Origin: Euglena gracilis
Lineage: Eukaryota > Euglenida > Euglenophyceae > Euglenales
Assembly: GCA_039621445.1 (NCBI GenBank)
Contig: CP154956.1
Location: forward strand, 85,184,474 to 85,248,473
Reading direction: 5' to 3'
Length of the DNA stretch: 64,000 bases
Shown here in pieces: positions 11,578 through 22,118 of this stretch. Position 1 is the stretch's first letter; each line of letters begins with the position of its first letter. The notes under the pieces were generated by a model. The model searched no databases and was not told where the DNA came from. It saw only the letters and a list, made by a program, of their open reading frames with translations. Made by a program: the position numbers and the translations under genes.

Positions 11578-11662
11578 TCCGCGGTGGTCCCGGAGTGCTA
11601 TGCTGGTGAAGCGCTGGACGTCGGTCGGGGCAGGGGCTTTAGTGGCGTGAGACTGAGTCTGA
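11578..11662 (+). CDS. Possible exon (gene 2)
   Basis: It lies between an acceptor (gggcgcagcag|) and a near-perfect donor (CTGA|gtgagt). The frame reads SAVVPECYAGEALDVGRGRG then FSGVRLSL. It is short and the bias is moderate. It could be a decoy. Confidence 0.32.
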
Positions 11663-12230
11663 GTGAGTAACTCGTTTGGGGGGGGGGTCGGAACCGAGGG
11701 GGGAGGTCAGCCAGTGGTGGCCAACGGTGCGCCATTGTTTATTGTTTTGGCTCTGGTGGCGGGGTGACTGACCCACCTCCCCCAGGGAAGGCAGTCATTT
11801 TCATATTTAAAACAATTTTCAAAACAATCTTTTGAAAAGCAGGGCTCTTGGAAGTGGAGGTTTCGCCAGTGTTTCTTGAAACGGGGTCGGAGCAGGCACC
11901 CTGGTGGTCTATGGTGGTTTTTCCTCTTTGTCTTGTTCTTTTTTCTGCTTTTTGAAGCAGGTTTTTGCAACAGGTTTTTTTTTAATTCCTGAAAGGTGAT
12001 AAAATGTGGTAAAGAGTCAAATGCACAATTTCCAACAGTTCGATGCAGCGATATGCTCAAGCATCTGCCCCAAAGAGACCAATGCCTCGCCAATGCTTCC
12101 CAAGCCTCAGTGCTCTACCCTGCACTGATGTATTTGGCCGCCCATTCAGGACTCACCTGCAAACACCACATCAGTGGAATCACAAACAGAAAAGGAGAAA
12201 GGTAATTGTGCCAGTGTATGTATGCAGAGG

Positions 12231-12347
12231 TTATGTTACGTTATGTTCTGCTCTGTTCTGTTATGTTGTGTTGTGTTGTGTTATGTTACGTTACGTTATG
12301 TTACGTTATGTTATGTTATGTTATGTTATGTTATGTTATGTTAAGAT
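12231..12347. repeat. (GTTAT)n pentanucleotide minisatellite
   Basis: About 23 units of GTTAT with GTTAC, GTTGT and GTTCT variants. The 3' half is nearly pure. Confidence 0.9.
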
Positions 12348-12865
12348 GCAATGTTATGCTTTTCAGTGTCCCATGTGCATATATGTTTCATCGTCAACTC
12401 CCTTCACCTCCCATCTTCCTTTTTTTGTCAAAAATTGTGTTTGTTTCTGTTGAATTTTTTTTTTAAAGGATCGTCCGGGGTATTGTCCGCGGAACAAATG
12501 ATGATTTGGATTAATGTGCAACGCGACGCTTGGTATTTCGGTCTTTATTTTGTCTGCAGTTTGGTTTCTTGGGACCCCTGACTGCCTGAGCCCAATATTT
12601 TGGTGGGCATGTGTTTTTTTGCCTGCCAAGTCTTCCTGGCCCTCCAAGCTCTCTGGGTTCAATGCAGTGCCCAGTTTGCATCAGTTCGGTGTAACCCAGG
12701 TCGTTGGAGTGGGTGCTCCCACCCCAAGCCTGCAGAGTCCCAGAACCCCAGAAGCGATGGGTGCTGGGTTGGGGATGTCCACCCCACTGCCGCCGCCGCC
12801 GCCACTGCCCATTCTCATTTTCCCATCGCCGCATTGGCGCCGAACGGCGTTTTCCCTTGTGCGTA

Positions 12866-13043
12866 CCATAGTATAGTGTAGTACCGATTAGTGTACATAT
12901 ACCGATATATTATACAATATTATACATTACCGATATACATACATTTATATAGTGTATATATGCCGATATATATATATATAGTGTACATATACCGATTATA
13001 CATAGCATAGCATAGTACCGATTAGCGCGTACCATAGTATGGT
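12866..13043. repeat. TA-rich block with repeated ACCGAT(TA) units
   Basis: Irregular repeats of TACCGATATA and AGTGTACATATACCGATTA make up about 180 bp of A/T-rich sequence that can pair internally. Confidence 0.75.
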
Positions 13044-13412
13044 GGGTGGGGATTTCAGCCTGAACCCGGGTTCAGCAGGGGGGGCCCCTTTGAACCCGGT
13101 TTCAGGCTGAAATCTGGGTCAGCCACGATTTGTTTAAAACCATATTCATAGCCCGCCAAATGCCTGCCCTGAAACTTGTGGTCATGCCTCACGCAAAATT
13201 GAAAAATACGGAAAACAAAAAATTTGATGAAGAAAACGGCGCCGTTGGGAAAGGGGTCCAACCGCCCCGGCTGTGGGTTGGGTATGACCCCCCCCGAAGC
13301 TTTCGAAAACCTTCTCAATACCTTCCCAAAAGCCTCTCGACCGTTTCCCACACCCAACCCCGATTCTCCGTCGGAGCAGTGACCCGCCGGAGGGTGGCCC
13401 CTGCTCCCCCAG

Positions 13413-13546
13413 CCCCCCGGGCCCACAAGGCCGGCCTCGCCCTGCGCCCCATGAACGCCTTCGTCAACACCGCAGGCGGCGTCCTGCTCTTCGGGGTGGA
13501 CGCGGACGGCACGGCACGGGGGCTCGTGGTGGACCGGCTGTACCAG
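13413..13546 (+). CDS. Schlafen/AlbA_2-like domain gene, exon 1 seen
   Basis: The acceptor is cctgctcccccag| and the donor is TAC CAG|gtgcgt. Length is 134 nt (phase 2 start, phase 0 end). The peptide contains ALRPMNAFVNTAGGVLLFGV then DADGTARGL. This matches the core of AlbA_2/Schlafen-type domains, which have an 'AFANT-GG-L-fGV-D-G-i-G' signature and bind nucleic acid or nucleotide. Third positions are almost all G or C. The N-terminal exons upstream were not identified. Confidence 0.65.
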
Positions 13547-14290
13547 GTGCGTCGGGTCCCCCAAAGGGAGCCATACATCTGCCTCATATGATCATTAGGA
13601 ATGTGAATGGTCGTGGTCAGAGGCGTTGCGTTGTAGGGGAAGGGGAGTGTTGGTCGGGTCGACCCATGGCCATTTTCGCCATCAATCGTCTTCGAGCGTC
13701 GTCAATCATCGTCGTCTTTGCATCTGAAAGTTTTGAACAATGGATTTATCGCTATCACTCCGCATATTTCATACCACCCTCTGTTGTTCCCTCCCCTCCG
13801 TGCTTGATGTTTTTCTTTGGGTGTCTCCTGACCCTCCCTGGGGCTGCCCTAATGATATCCGCCCCAGCTTCAGCATACCCAAATAGTAAAACAATTATCA
13901 AAATGGATTTTATGGATAGCCGGTGCAAAAAGGTAGATTCATGCAGATTAATTAGCCCCCCAAGAAATTTAAAAGTCGACATTATCGCAAAAGTGCTTTC
14001 CCTAAAAACCTGGACCTTCAGGGCACTTTTGGGTTTTATCTCATCGATTTTCGTCATTTTTCGATTTAGGATTTGGATTTGGGGGTATTGTAGTTTTGTT
14101 TTTATTCTCTGTCGGATTGCATATTTCGTTCAATAAACATGAACATAGAACAACCCCCCCAAAAAAGCATATTTTTTTGTTTCAATGGTTCAAATGTTTC
14201 GAAAACGTCATTTTTTGCACGATGCTTGATCATTGAACAGATCTAAATAAATTGAATAATAATATCTAATAAATAATTGTTTTCTCTCAG

Positions 14291-14423
14291 GCCCTCCTCC
14301 AGCGGACCGTCGCCAACATCTTTCAGGCGTTCCGTCCTCCTGCCTGGGATGGGGCCCAGCCCTCATCAGACAGCAAACCAGAGGAGGTCCAAAAAAAAGC
14401 CGAAAAAGGAAAGCCCAAAATCA
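14291..14423 (+). CDS. Schlafen/AlbA_2-like gene, exon 2
   Basis: A perfect pyrimidine tract (ttgttttctctcag|) starts a frame that continues exon 1 in phase 0. It reads ALLQRTVANIFQAFRPPAWD, then an acidic/basic linker (SDSKPEEVQKKAEKGKPKI). The donor at ATC A|gtattt leaves one base, which is what the next exon needs. An earlier donor (GAG|gtccaa at 14381) would break the phase. Confidence 0.55.
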
Positions 14424-14954
14424 GTATTTCGAAAGAGAAAAAAATTAACACATTCAAAGTAAAATCTAGCTTGTTTCTATTTTTTGGAGTCATTCAAGGG
14501 ACAAAGACTGAGCAATACTTTGCACCTGGCATTGTAGACTTCAAGTTGACGAACTTTTTGCCTTTGTTCCTTTTTCATGCAAAGCTGAGGTTGAGCAGGT
14601 TTATTTGCCTGTTCTCAGGAGTGGGCAATGGCTGACTGAACTTCAGGCTGGGGAGGGGTTTAAGACCAAACACCACCCACAAACCCCCCAAAGATTCAAA
14701 GGATGGTACAAATTTACATTTCTTCGACACATTTCACACAATTGAGATGTACTTTTGGCTTTTTGTCAATCTCATATGTCGCGATGCGCGTCACAACGTC
14801 ACACCTTTGTTGGGAGGCCACCTTGGGGCTTTGAGAGCTGACTGGTGGGTGTTTTTTTTGGACTGGAGAATGCCAGTCTGTTGTGGCTTCTGTCAACGTG
14901 GACCAGCTTTTGCAGGCTATTCAACCCCTCTGTAAAACATCCGGCCTTCCACAG

Positions 14955-15140
14955 GCATCCCCCATTGGCACTCCCTGGGCGCATCCCTGTGGCCCGTCCC
15001 CCCGGAGGCCTTCGAGGTCGGCTTTTGGCCACTGTATGACCGGGCCACTGGCCGCCCCACGGGCCGTGTCGTCGTCGCGGTGCTGATCGTCCCCACCGGC
15101 CTGGTCCACAACTACATGTGGCGCATTTATGTCCGCGAAG
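14955..15140 (+). CDS. Schlafen/AlbA_2-like gene, exon 3
   Basis: The acceptor is ggccttccacag| and the donor is GAA G|gtgcgcc (186 nt). The frame contains PVPPEAFEVGFWPLYD, then RVVVAVLIVPTGLVHNY and MWRIYVRE. The hydrophobic strand followed by a YVRE-type end resembles the C-terminal half of AlbA_2 domains, where 'YVR' is common. Phases match exons 2 and 4. Family level is well supported; function (RNA processing, antiviral or regulatory) is unknown. Confidence 0.55.
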
Positions 15141-15840
15141 GTGCGCCATTCTCATGTATGAGATTTTTTTGTAAAAATGGGTGTGCCAGGACACGTATGT
15201 GTTTTACGGTGCCCCTTTGTGAGCTTTTCTTAAGGCTTTTCTCATTTTTTTTTCATTCCATTGCGACTTCCTGGATGTTGAATGGGTGTTGTCCCATTTT
15301 TCAAATTTGCTGGATGTGACTGTTTTGCCCTTTTTCTGGCACAGTTGCTTCGATTGCATTTCAAATTCTGGATTTCTGGATTTGCCCCTTGCACACGCAA
15401 AAGTTGTCCATTCACGATGGGTTAATCCAGACAGCCTTTCCACAGGCTTCTGCTTTAGGGCTCGTAGCACCCCCCAGGGGGTTTGACTGCAGTTAGTCCA
15501 AAGGGCCAGTGGCCAAAAGTGGACAAAAGTGCCCAAAATTGGCCAAAATCAGCATCAAAAGGTCAAAAGTCGCATAGGAGGGCCAAAAGTGGGCAAAAGC
15601 AGTCAAAGGCAACCAAATGGCAGAAGGGGTACCATTGAGGACCTCAAAGGTGATGAGGGTGATGCAGGGCGATGCGGGACCCAAAGAGTGGGTGACCCAA
15701 GGTGCTTGGGGGGTACCTCTGCCCCCCTCCCGGGGGGGGGGGGGAGTCTAGCCAAATCATACGAGCGCACCTCCCATTTTGATGGGTTTTCTAAAGAAAA
15801 TCAACAAAAATTGTGCAGGCAGGGTCCAAATAGAAGCGCA

Positions 15841-15869
15841 CCGGACCGCCGCCGGAGGCGGCGGTCCGG
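15841..15869. repeat. Perfect 13-bp stem hairpin
   Basis: The arms CCGGACCGCCGCC and GGCGGCGGTCCGG flank a GGA loop. It is followed at once by the TTATTT/G-run repeats. Confidence 0.9.
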
Positions 15870-16005
15870 TAACCCCCCCAAATAACACCCCCCCCCCCCG
15901 GTGTGTTATTTGGATTTGGGGGGGGGTTATTTTTACATGGAAAACCAAAGGGAAACAGGGGGGTGTTATTTGGGGGACGGTGTTATTTGGGGGGGTTATG
16001 AGCGC
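15870..16005. repeat. TTATTT units bracketed by G or C runs
   Basis: CCCCCCAAATAACACC is followed by three or four copies of GGGTGTTATTTGGGGG, so the block contains both inverted and direct copies. Related copies lie at 48105-48510. It sits in the intron between exons 3 and 4. Confidence 0.75.
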
Positions 16006-16114
16006 ACCTGTGCTTCTATTAGGGGGGGGTTGTTGCTTTTTTCCGGTGGCTTGCAAAATGGGTGGCTCGTGGACCCCCAGGGTCTTTACGCCAAAGCCTG
16101 GTCTCCCACCGCAG

Positions 16115-16305
16115 GGGAGGCAGACCGCGCGGTGGACCTGCCCGAAGACCTGCAGGCCCTCAAGACCACCGTGGTTGGCGGGCGCCGCAAGAAGCCCCGC
16201 GTCATCGCCGGCGGCCGCAGGGGGCGCTGCAAGGGCACGAGCTGGGGGCAGGGCTTGGTTGCCCCCACGACTGGACCCAAGGGGAGGGCGAGACACCCCC
16301 TGTGA
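16115..16305 (+). CDS. Schlafen/AlbA_2-like gene, exon 4 with stop
   Basis: The acceptor ctcccaccgcag| adds GG to the one base left by exon 3, giving an in-frame join. The frame reads EADRAVDLPEDLQALKTTVV, then a very basic stretch (GGRRKKPRVIAGGRRGRCKG), and stops at TGA 16303-16305. The basic tail could bind nucleic acid or act as a nuclear signal. G/C3 bias falls off after about 16240, so the true end may be an unrecognised donor before the stop. Confidence 0.5.
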
Positions 16306-17756
16306 CGCAGGCCAGGCTTCAGGGGCCTGAAGACCCGGGGGGGGGGGGGCTGCCCCCCGGGGGCTTCCACACCCTGCTGGGTGGGGAAGGCCACCCTCCC
16401 CCTAGTGTCGGCCGCTGGAAGCAAGGTTCAAACCCCCCGAAGAAGGTTCCACCCAGTTCCCGCCTGCTTTTGGTTGAAGCAAAGCGAATTGTCGACTTGA
16501 TTTTCTTTCCCCCAAGCCACCGGAGGGTCCAGCCAAGCCAGCAGCTTTTTTCCAGCCAAGCCTTTTGCCAGCCAAGCCTTTTGCCAGCCCGGACCCCCCT
16601 CCTCCCCATAAACGAGTTTATTTATTATTATTTCCACCGCCCTTCGGACGGCTGGACGGTAATTGATGGTTTTTACGCTTTCGGGCCAAAAATTGGTCAA
16701 AATGTGCAAATTCTGGGTCAAAAGATCGAATTTCATCATAATGGCAGTTTTTTTTGGATATTTTTGCAGTATTGATCTTTGGCACCCAGTTCGACCCCGG
16801 GTTGGGCCCAGCTCCAGCCCGGGCTGGAGCTGGGGGTGGGGAGGGGGGCAGTCAGCTAGCAGCCTCTTTCCAGCCAGCCCAAATTTTCCAGCCTCTGAGC
16901 TGGACCCCCTCCTCCTGATGGTCTTCAAGCAACGCCCAGGTTGGGGGTCGTTTTGGAGTGACAAAGAAAAAAGGCCCTGCTAGGGAACGGCGGCCCACCC
17001 CGCGGTCACAGATGTGGGCCGGCAAAGCCCAGCGGTGGGCAACGGGCAGGCCACTTTTTTGCAGATCTCAGCATATGGGCCAGAGAAAAACGATGAGAGA
17101 CAAAAATGACACGGGAGAAATGGAAACCACTCATGCTTTTCCTGTCATTATTTTCCTCCGCTGCTCATCTGCGCTATTTGGGGAGAGCCGCTTTCAGGCA
17201 GGTGGACATTGATATCCACATTTTTTCCCGCAATTTTCCAGCAATTTCCCGCATTTTCTGCAATTTTCCGCAATTCTCCGCAAGTTTTCCGCAACCGCAA
17301 TTTTTTCGCTTTCCGCAAGCTGAAAAGGAAGGCGAAATGTGTTCCGGCCATTCCTTGAACGTTCCACATTGGAACCCGGGTGCTTTTTGTTGTTTTTTTT
17401 GTTGCAAATTTGCCAAAATTTGCGAAGTTTTACAAATTTTGACAAATTTCGGCAATTTCTGGGCCGTTTTAGGTTTCTTCCCAATTTCTGCTTGCCCTTT
17501 TTTTACCTTTGTCATAGTCGAGCAGACAGCGAAGCCAATGCCGACTGGCTGGGGGGTATTAAATGATTTTGTTATTTTGCATTTTTTGTTGCTGCAAACG
17601 AGACAAAAATTCTTTTTACCCCACCTTGCATTGCTAGTGTTGTTCTGGAAGAATTGTCTCCTCCAGGGGTTTCCCCACATAGGTACGTACGCCTGCATCT
17701 TGGCGGATTGGATAAGTGCACTGTCACCCAACAGCAGATTTTTTTTTGCTGTCCAG
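16306..17756. other. Intron-like or intergenic DNA
   Basis: It holds CCAGCCAAGCCTTTTG tandem units near 16545-16590 and repeated TTTTCCGCAA-type units at 17225-17310. The long open frame 17106-18383 mostly crosses this A/T-rich DNA and is not a gene as such. Confidence 0.4.
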
Positions 17757-17878
17757 AGGAGGGCTCCGCAAGCGGCCTGGTCAGGGACAGAACGGGCCAA
17801 GCGGCCCCACACGGCCGATGCCCTCCCGCCTGCGAAGCGACGCCGCCCAGCCTCAGAGGACTGGGGGGAGTCGACCAA
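17757..17878 (+). CDS. Possible exon with nuclear-signal-like basic patch
   Basis: A strong acceptor (ttttttttgctgtccag|) opens a G/C3-rich frame with AAWSGTERAKRPHTADALPP, AKRRRPASEDWGEST. The donor is unclear (nearest ACCAA|gtgcct). AKRRRP resembles a short nuclear localisation signal. It may be a further 3' exon of the Schlafen-like gene if the 16305 stop is not used. Confidence 0.35.
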
Positions 17879-18066
17879 GTGCCTCCAGCAACAATTCAGA
17901 CAATTTCCCGGCAACTCCGAAGGTTTTCGTATGATTTCTGACAATGCCCACCGCTTTGCAATGATCCCCGACAATTTCCGGACAGTTTTCGACAACATTC
18001 CCACAAGTACCCGACCACATCAGCAAATCACTGGCTGTCTGGAAGTGTGTGGCAGCGGCAGCAGAC

Positions 18067-18264
18067 GCGGACTGGTACCGCAGCGGTCCGGCCGCCGGCG
18101 CGGGCCGAGACCGGGTTGCGGGCGGGGGCGGCGGCGGCGGGCAGTATTTCACGACGCCGGGCCACCGGCGTCGCGGGGGGTCGGACGCCCGCGCCCGGCG
18201 GACGCTGCGGAGACAGGCGCAGGGCAAGACGCAGGCGCCCGCCCTGGCCAACGGGCTGCACTGA
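18067..18264 (+). CDS. Possible terminal exon, Arg/Gly-rich
   Basis: Third positions are almost all G or C in one frame only. It reads DADWYRSGPAAGAGRDRVAG, a poly-Gly run, QYFTTPGHRRRGGSDARARR, and stops at TGA after ALANGLH. It follows an AG (gtggcagcggcag|). It resembles the C-terminal end of an RNA- or DNA-binding protein by composition only. Confidence 0.38.
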   Translation, partial: ADWYRSGPAAGAGRDRVAGGGGGGGQYFTTPGHRRRGGSDARARRTLRRQAQGKTQAPALANGLH

Positions 18265-18374
18265 CCGGTGCTGGCGCCCCACGTCGCCACAGTGCGCCAC
18301 GTCGCTGTTGCCCACACCTTCCCTTCTGGAGGATGGGGGTGGGAAGGTTGAAGAAGAAGAAGCCAGAATCGTAT

Positions 18375-18740
18375 TCCCTCTAGGCAAGCCGAACAGGGAG
18401 GAAGGGACACCGAGGGCGAAGCACAAAGACATTTTGAGCATGGAAAACGGCATGGAGACGCACATGCGTGACAAGTAAAGGTGTTTCGGGATTGAAGCAA
18501 TGATCGCAGATCCCCCCAAAAGCATGAGACACCGAGGGCGAAGCACACAGACATTTCGTACTCCCTCGAGGCAGACCGAGAAGGGAGGAAGGGACACCGA
18601 GGGCGAAGCACAAAGACATTGTGAGTGCCTCAAAATGGCAAAGTGCGGAGCCCGAGGTGTCGTGAGACCATGCCTCGCTCGCCGGCGGTTTGCCGTGATT
18701 GTTTTGGCGGTCAGCGCTTGGTGCCTTTTTCGCCGGAGTT
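18375..18740 (+). repeat. Tandem fragments of A-type DIRS termini
   Basis: Three copies of the terminal segment GACACCGAGGGCGAAGCACA occur at about 18406, 18527 and 18593, the last with the full CGTACTCCCTCGAGGCA end. Then come the opposite-end segment GTGCGGAGCCCGAGGTGTC (about 18645) and an A-type inverted terminal repeat (CTCGCCGGCGGTTTG ... CGCCGGAGTT), ending where element C begins. These are leftovers of repeated insertions or circle integrations at one site. Confidence 0.7.
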
Positions 18741-18934
18741 TGCCGGCTCCGCAAAAGACCCCAGTGAGGTCCTGCTCTTTTTTCCGGCGGTTGCCTGTGT
18801 TTTTGGTGTTGGTTATGGTGTTTCGTACTGCTTGTCTTTGACGGAGTAGGCGGACCATAATCGTCATTTTCGGCACGGAGCTGCAACCAATTGCTCAAGC
18901 TGATCATGCAATTTTCAAACCTGCAAGCCAAGAC

Positions 18935-20204
18935 CGACAAAGAGGCCTTCGAAGCGGCGTGGAACAGCCTACTCTTACAAGAATCGCCTTCTTACGAGAT
19001 GCGTACGCTACCACCGTGATGGCCACGATTGTTTCCGGTCAGAAGAGGACTGGGGCCGGTTTGGGTACAACCCGCTGTGCCCTTGCAGTGCGGAAGCTCA
19101 CTAGAGTGGCTATTATTGAAGTCTACACTACAACCGTACTTGGCGGCATACCTTTGCAGCTTGGCCCTCACGAAGAACGTCTCGATACCGGCACTGGAGC
19201 TGAGCGACAAGGCGTCGGACGTGGCCTTTAAGCTGTACGAGAAGTGGACAACGGCGACGACGACGACGACGATGGAGATGGATCGCGACGAGGAGGCAGC
19301 GCGCACGGCAGAGGAAGCCCAGGACTTCCCCTGGCAAACGGCCGAGGAGGCACTGCCGGGGGACCTGGAGAGGATATGGACACAGGTACAGTCTGGGTAC
19401 TTACGTATGGAGGTTCGAAGTTTACTGGAACAGATACCAACCTGGAAGACCCTGAAGTCCAAGGCGGAAGAAAATAACCACCGTCAAGATGTTAAGAGTG
19501 GGTATGACCGCACTCTGCGTGCAGTACAGCAGAAGCTCTTGAACATCTGACGTATCTTGGAAGCGCTGCACTGCACCTTACAAGGAGCCCCTGAGGAGGT
19601 ATTGAGTTTGAGCCAACGGCTATTTGCACATGTGGCTGCCTGTGAGGGGGACATTTTCAAGGAGGGGAAGAGGAGGAGCATCCCTCAAACCATACAACCA
19701 GGAAATGGCCTGTTCACCCCTGACGACATCAAAGTGGCCAAAGCTCAAGCTGGCATCCACAAAGAGGATATCAGCCCCCCCTTCATGGGTGAGTTCCCCA
19801 TGTGGCATTTTCCCACCCCCACAGGTGGAAAAGGGTGGAAATTCAAGCAATGGCCATCAGCTTGGCAAGCGAGACCATGGCGGTCTGCCCCCAAAGGGAA
19901 TGGCAAGTCCAAAGGAGGAAAATGGTTTGCCCAACACAAGTATTGCTCCTTCCTTTTCAGATCAGAACCCCTCAAGTTCCAAAAGGACATTGTGTCCTCC
20001 AGAGCTGGGCATTGTGCCACAAATTCAACCAGCCCTGAGGGGCAGAATCCAAGACATCTGCAGGCTGTGGGAAGCTGCATGCTTGAGATCTGTGGAACAG
20101 ATCACCGAGGTGCTGCTGCTGACAGAGGAACACTTTCTGGGAGTGCCTCTGTTTCAGAGGCTAGGCCCAGTTGCCCCCCCCCAGGGTGCTACAACTCATC
20201 ACAC
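18935..20204 (+). repeat. Duplicated 5' segment of element C, copy 1
   Basis: It is about 99.6% identical to 23739-25008; I count four substitutions and one C-tract length change (9 against 8). Copy 1 ends abruptly at CATCACAC and runs into truncated element B. Copy 2 continues into C's reverse transcriptase. It carries the same Gag frames as copy 2. Confidence 0.85.
19029..19550 (+). CDS. Element C Gag-like protein, copy 1
   Basis: The 173-codon frame runs from about 19029 to TGA 19548-19550. It contains a helical region (LERIWTQVQSGYLRMEVRSL) and acidic patches. After the TGA the same frame reopens at once (RILEALHCTLQGAPEEVLSL) and runs to the junction with element B near 20204. It is either two proteins, a readthrough signal, or a nonsense mutation older than the duplication, since copy 2 has the same TGA. 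DIRS Gag proteins are too divergent to assign by motif. The call rests on position before the reverse transcriptase. Confidence 0.5.
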   Translation: MFPVRRGLGPVWVQPAVPLQCGSSLEWLLLKSTLQPYLAAYLCSLALTKNVSIPALELSDKASDVAFKLYEKWTTATTTTTMEMDRDEEAARTAEEAQDFPWQTAEEALPGDLERIWTQVQSGYLRMEVRSLLEQIPTWKTLKSKAEENNHRQDVKSGYDRTLRAVQQKLLNI

Positions 20205-22118
20205 ACTTTGGTACCTTTTCAAACTGGGGTTTCTTCCCAGGAAATATGTAATGGTTGAATTTTGTATTTGTTTCCCCTCCAAAATTTGCCTGAGCAAATC
20301 ATGCAAAGGAGGGGCCACCTGGGGGGTGGCATTTTTTCCCCCCTGCAATTGGTGAACATACCCATGTAGGGGGTGATTTTCAGGCAGGGGGTTCCTGGAA
20401 CTTTCATTTTTATTAACTGGGGCCACCATGTGGCTGAATCCCAGTAGGGGGTGACCATCAAAACTTTGGCCTGTGGAAACATTTTTAATCTGGGGAGAAA
20501 TTTTTGGATTACAGACCAGGGGGGGTTTGCATAAAGATCCCCCATGTTGTCCAGTGGACATTGTAATGCATCTACTGCTGTGGCTCCCCAGTGGGGCCAC
20601 CTGGCCACAAATTGTGGCAGTTTTTTGTTGCCTGGTGAGGCAAAAAGGTCTGTTTTTAGGCTGATGTAATTTTTCAACTGCTGCCTCAGCCACTGAAAAA
20701 GTTGGGGGTCCAGTGAGTAATCCCCCCTGTCCATTTCCCACCTGCTTATGGGGTCTGCCAGGCAGTCTTTGGAGGGGACCCACTTTACTTGCAGGTTTAT
20801 GTTGTGTTCCATGCACCATTTGAAAAAGGGTCTTAGCATGGAATTGAAAGGGTCCTTTCTGCCCCCCCCTTTTGTTAAGTAATAGTAAATTACTTGATTG
20901 TCCACGGATAGGGACACAGTTTCCCCTGGCTGGCTGAGGCTTTGTACTGTGCTTATGGCTGCACTTAACTCTTTGACATTTATGTGCAAAATGGAGTTTT
21001 CCCTCCAAAATTCTTGCACAATTTTGCCTGTTCGAATGTCCAGCCCCCCCCAGGCATGGGTACTGCTGTCTGAGTACAACTCCCTGGTTGCATTTTGGGG
21101 GAAGGGTCTGCCCCCCCAGGTGTCCAGCAGAATTTTTATTTCCTTTAATTGGTCCTTTATTCTTTGGGAAATGGGATGTTTTGAGTCCCAGGGGGCTGTG
21201 GAATTTTCCACCAAAAAACTTGCCAGGGCATCCGTAAAGGCCCTTAGAAAGGGCAGGGCCATTAGATTGCATCTGATTTGGCCCAAAATGGCAGCCAGTT
21301 GCCTTTTTGACATGTAATCTTTTTTCACCATTTTTCCCAGCTCCTTTTTTACTGTTTTTATTTTCTGGGGTGGCACCCGTAATTTTCCCTCTTGGAAGTT
21401 TAGCTGAAATCCAAGATGATTGACGATTTGGGTGGGCTGCAGGGTGGACTTTTTCACATTGATTTTGAATCCTGATTTGATTAAATCCCTGACCACTGTG
21501 TTCAGGTGATTTTGTAAGATGTTTTGTGTTGGGGCCACCAGTAAAATGTCGTCCAGGTAAATAAATACCTGGATGCCCCTTTTCCTCCACAGTTTTTCGA
21601 ATGTCTTCATTACTGACATGAAAATTTGGGGCATTACATTCAGGCCAAAACAGCCTGCCTGGAATTCCCAGGTCTGCCCCCCCACCTGATGCCTTAAAAA
21701 TGGCCTTAGGCCTGGACTTACTGGAATATGAAAATAGGCATCCTTCAGGTCTATTTTTGCTGCCCAGTGGCCTTTTTCCAAAACTGGAAAAATGTGCTGG
21801 ATGTGATCCAGCTTGAAAGGTTTCACTTGGAACCTTTGATTTATTTCCCTGCAATCGCTTATTAATCTCCATTTTGTCTGCCCCCCTTCTGGTTTTGAAA
21901 TCAGAAACCAGGGGATCAGGTGCTGGGTGGTTGAATCCCTCACCCTCTTTATGGATCCAGATTTTTCGTAATCCAGCAGTATTTTTTCTGCTTGGGGTAA
22001 GTTCAAATTTGCCCTGATTTTTGGGTGGGTGGACAATTTTGGTGGGCTGACCCAGGGGGGTTGAATGCCATCCCTGATGAGTTGACATGTTGTTGGGGGG
22101 GCATTTTTTGCCCACCAT
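20205..22118 (-). CDS. Element B overlapping frame leading into recombinase N-terminus
   Basis: A second frame stays open for more than 600 codons across RT, RNase H and the methyltransferase-like region. It ends in recombinase N-terminal sequence (HDLLRQILEGKQIQNS, then FLGRNPSLKRYQS) at the truncation. In DIRS-1 the recombinase frame also overlaps the polymerase frame. Whether the upstream part is translated is unknown; a further 430-codon stretch of this frame is open at 22156-23448. Confidence 0.45.

Larger units (their letters stand above)
11663..13412. other. Intron-like DNA with simple repeats
   Basis: It holds the GTTAT array and the TA/ACCGATA block listed separately, plus a CCG-trinucleotide patch near 12790. 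No exon was supported. Confidence 0.45.

Noticed and set aside
16062-16775. 237-codon frame overlapping Schlafen-like exon 4
   Set aside because: A shadow frame; exon 4 in the other frame has compatible phases and better third-position bias.
17106-18383. 425-codon plus-strand frame
   Set aside because: Mostly A/T-rich intron-like sequence; only two short G/C3-rich blocks inside look like exons and they need not share this frame.
18992-19462. Minus-strand 156-codon frame with poly-Val/Ser
   Set aside because: Antisense of the GAC-repeat region in element C Gag; it recurs at 23797-24267 only because the segment is duplicated.
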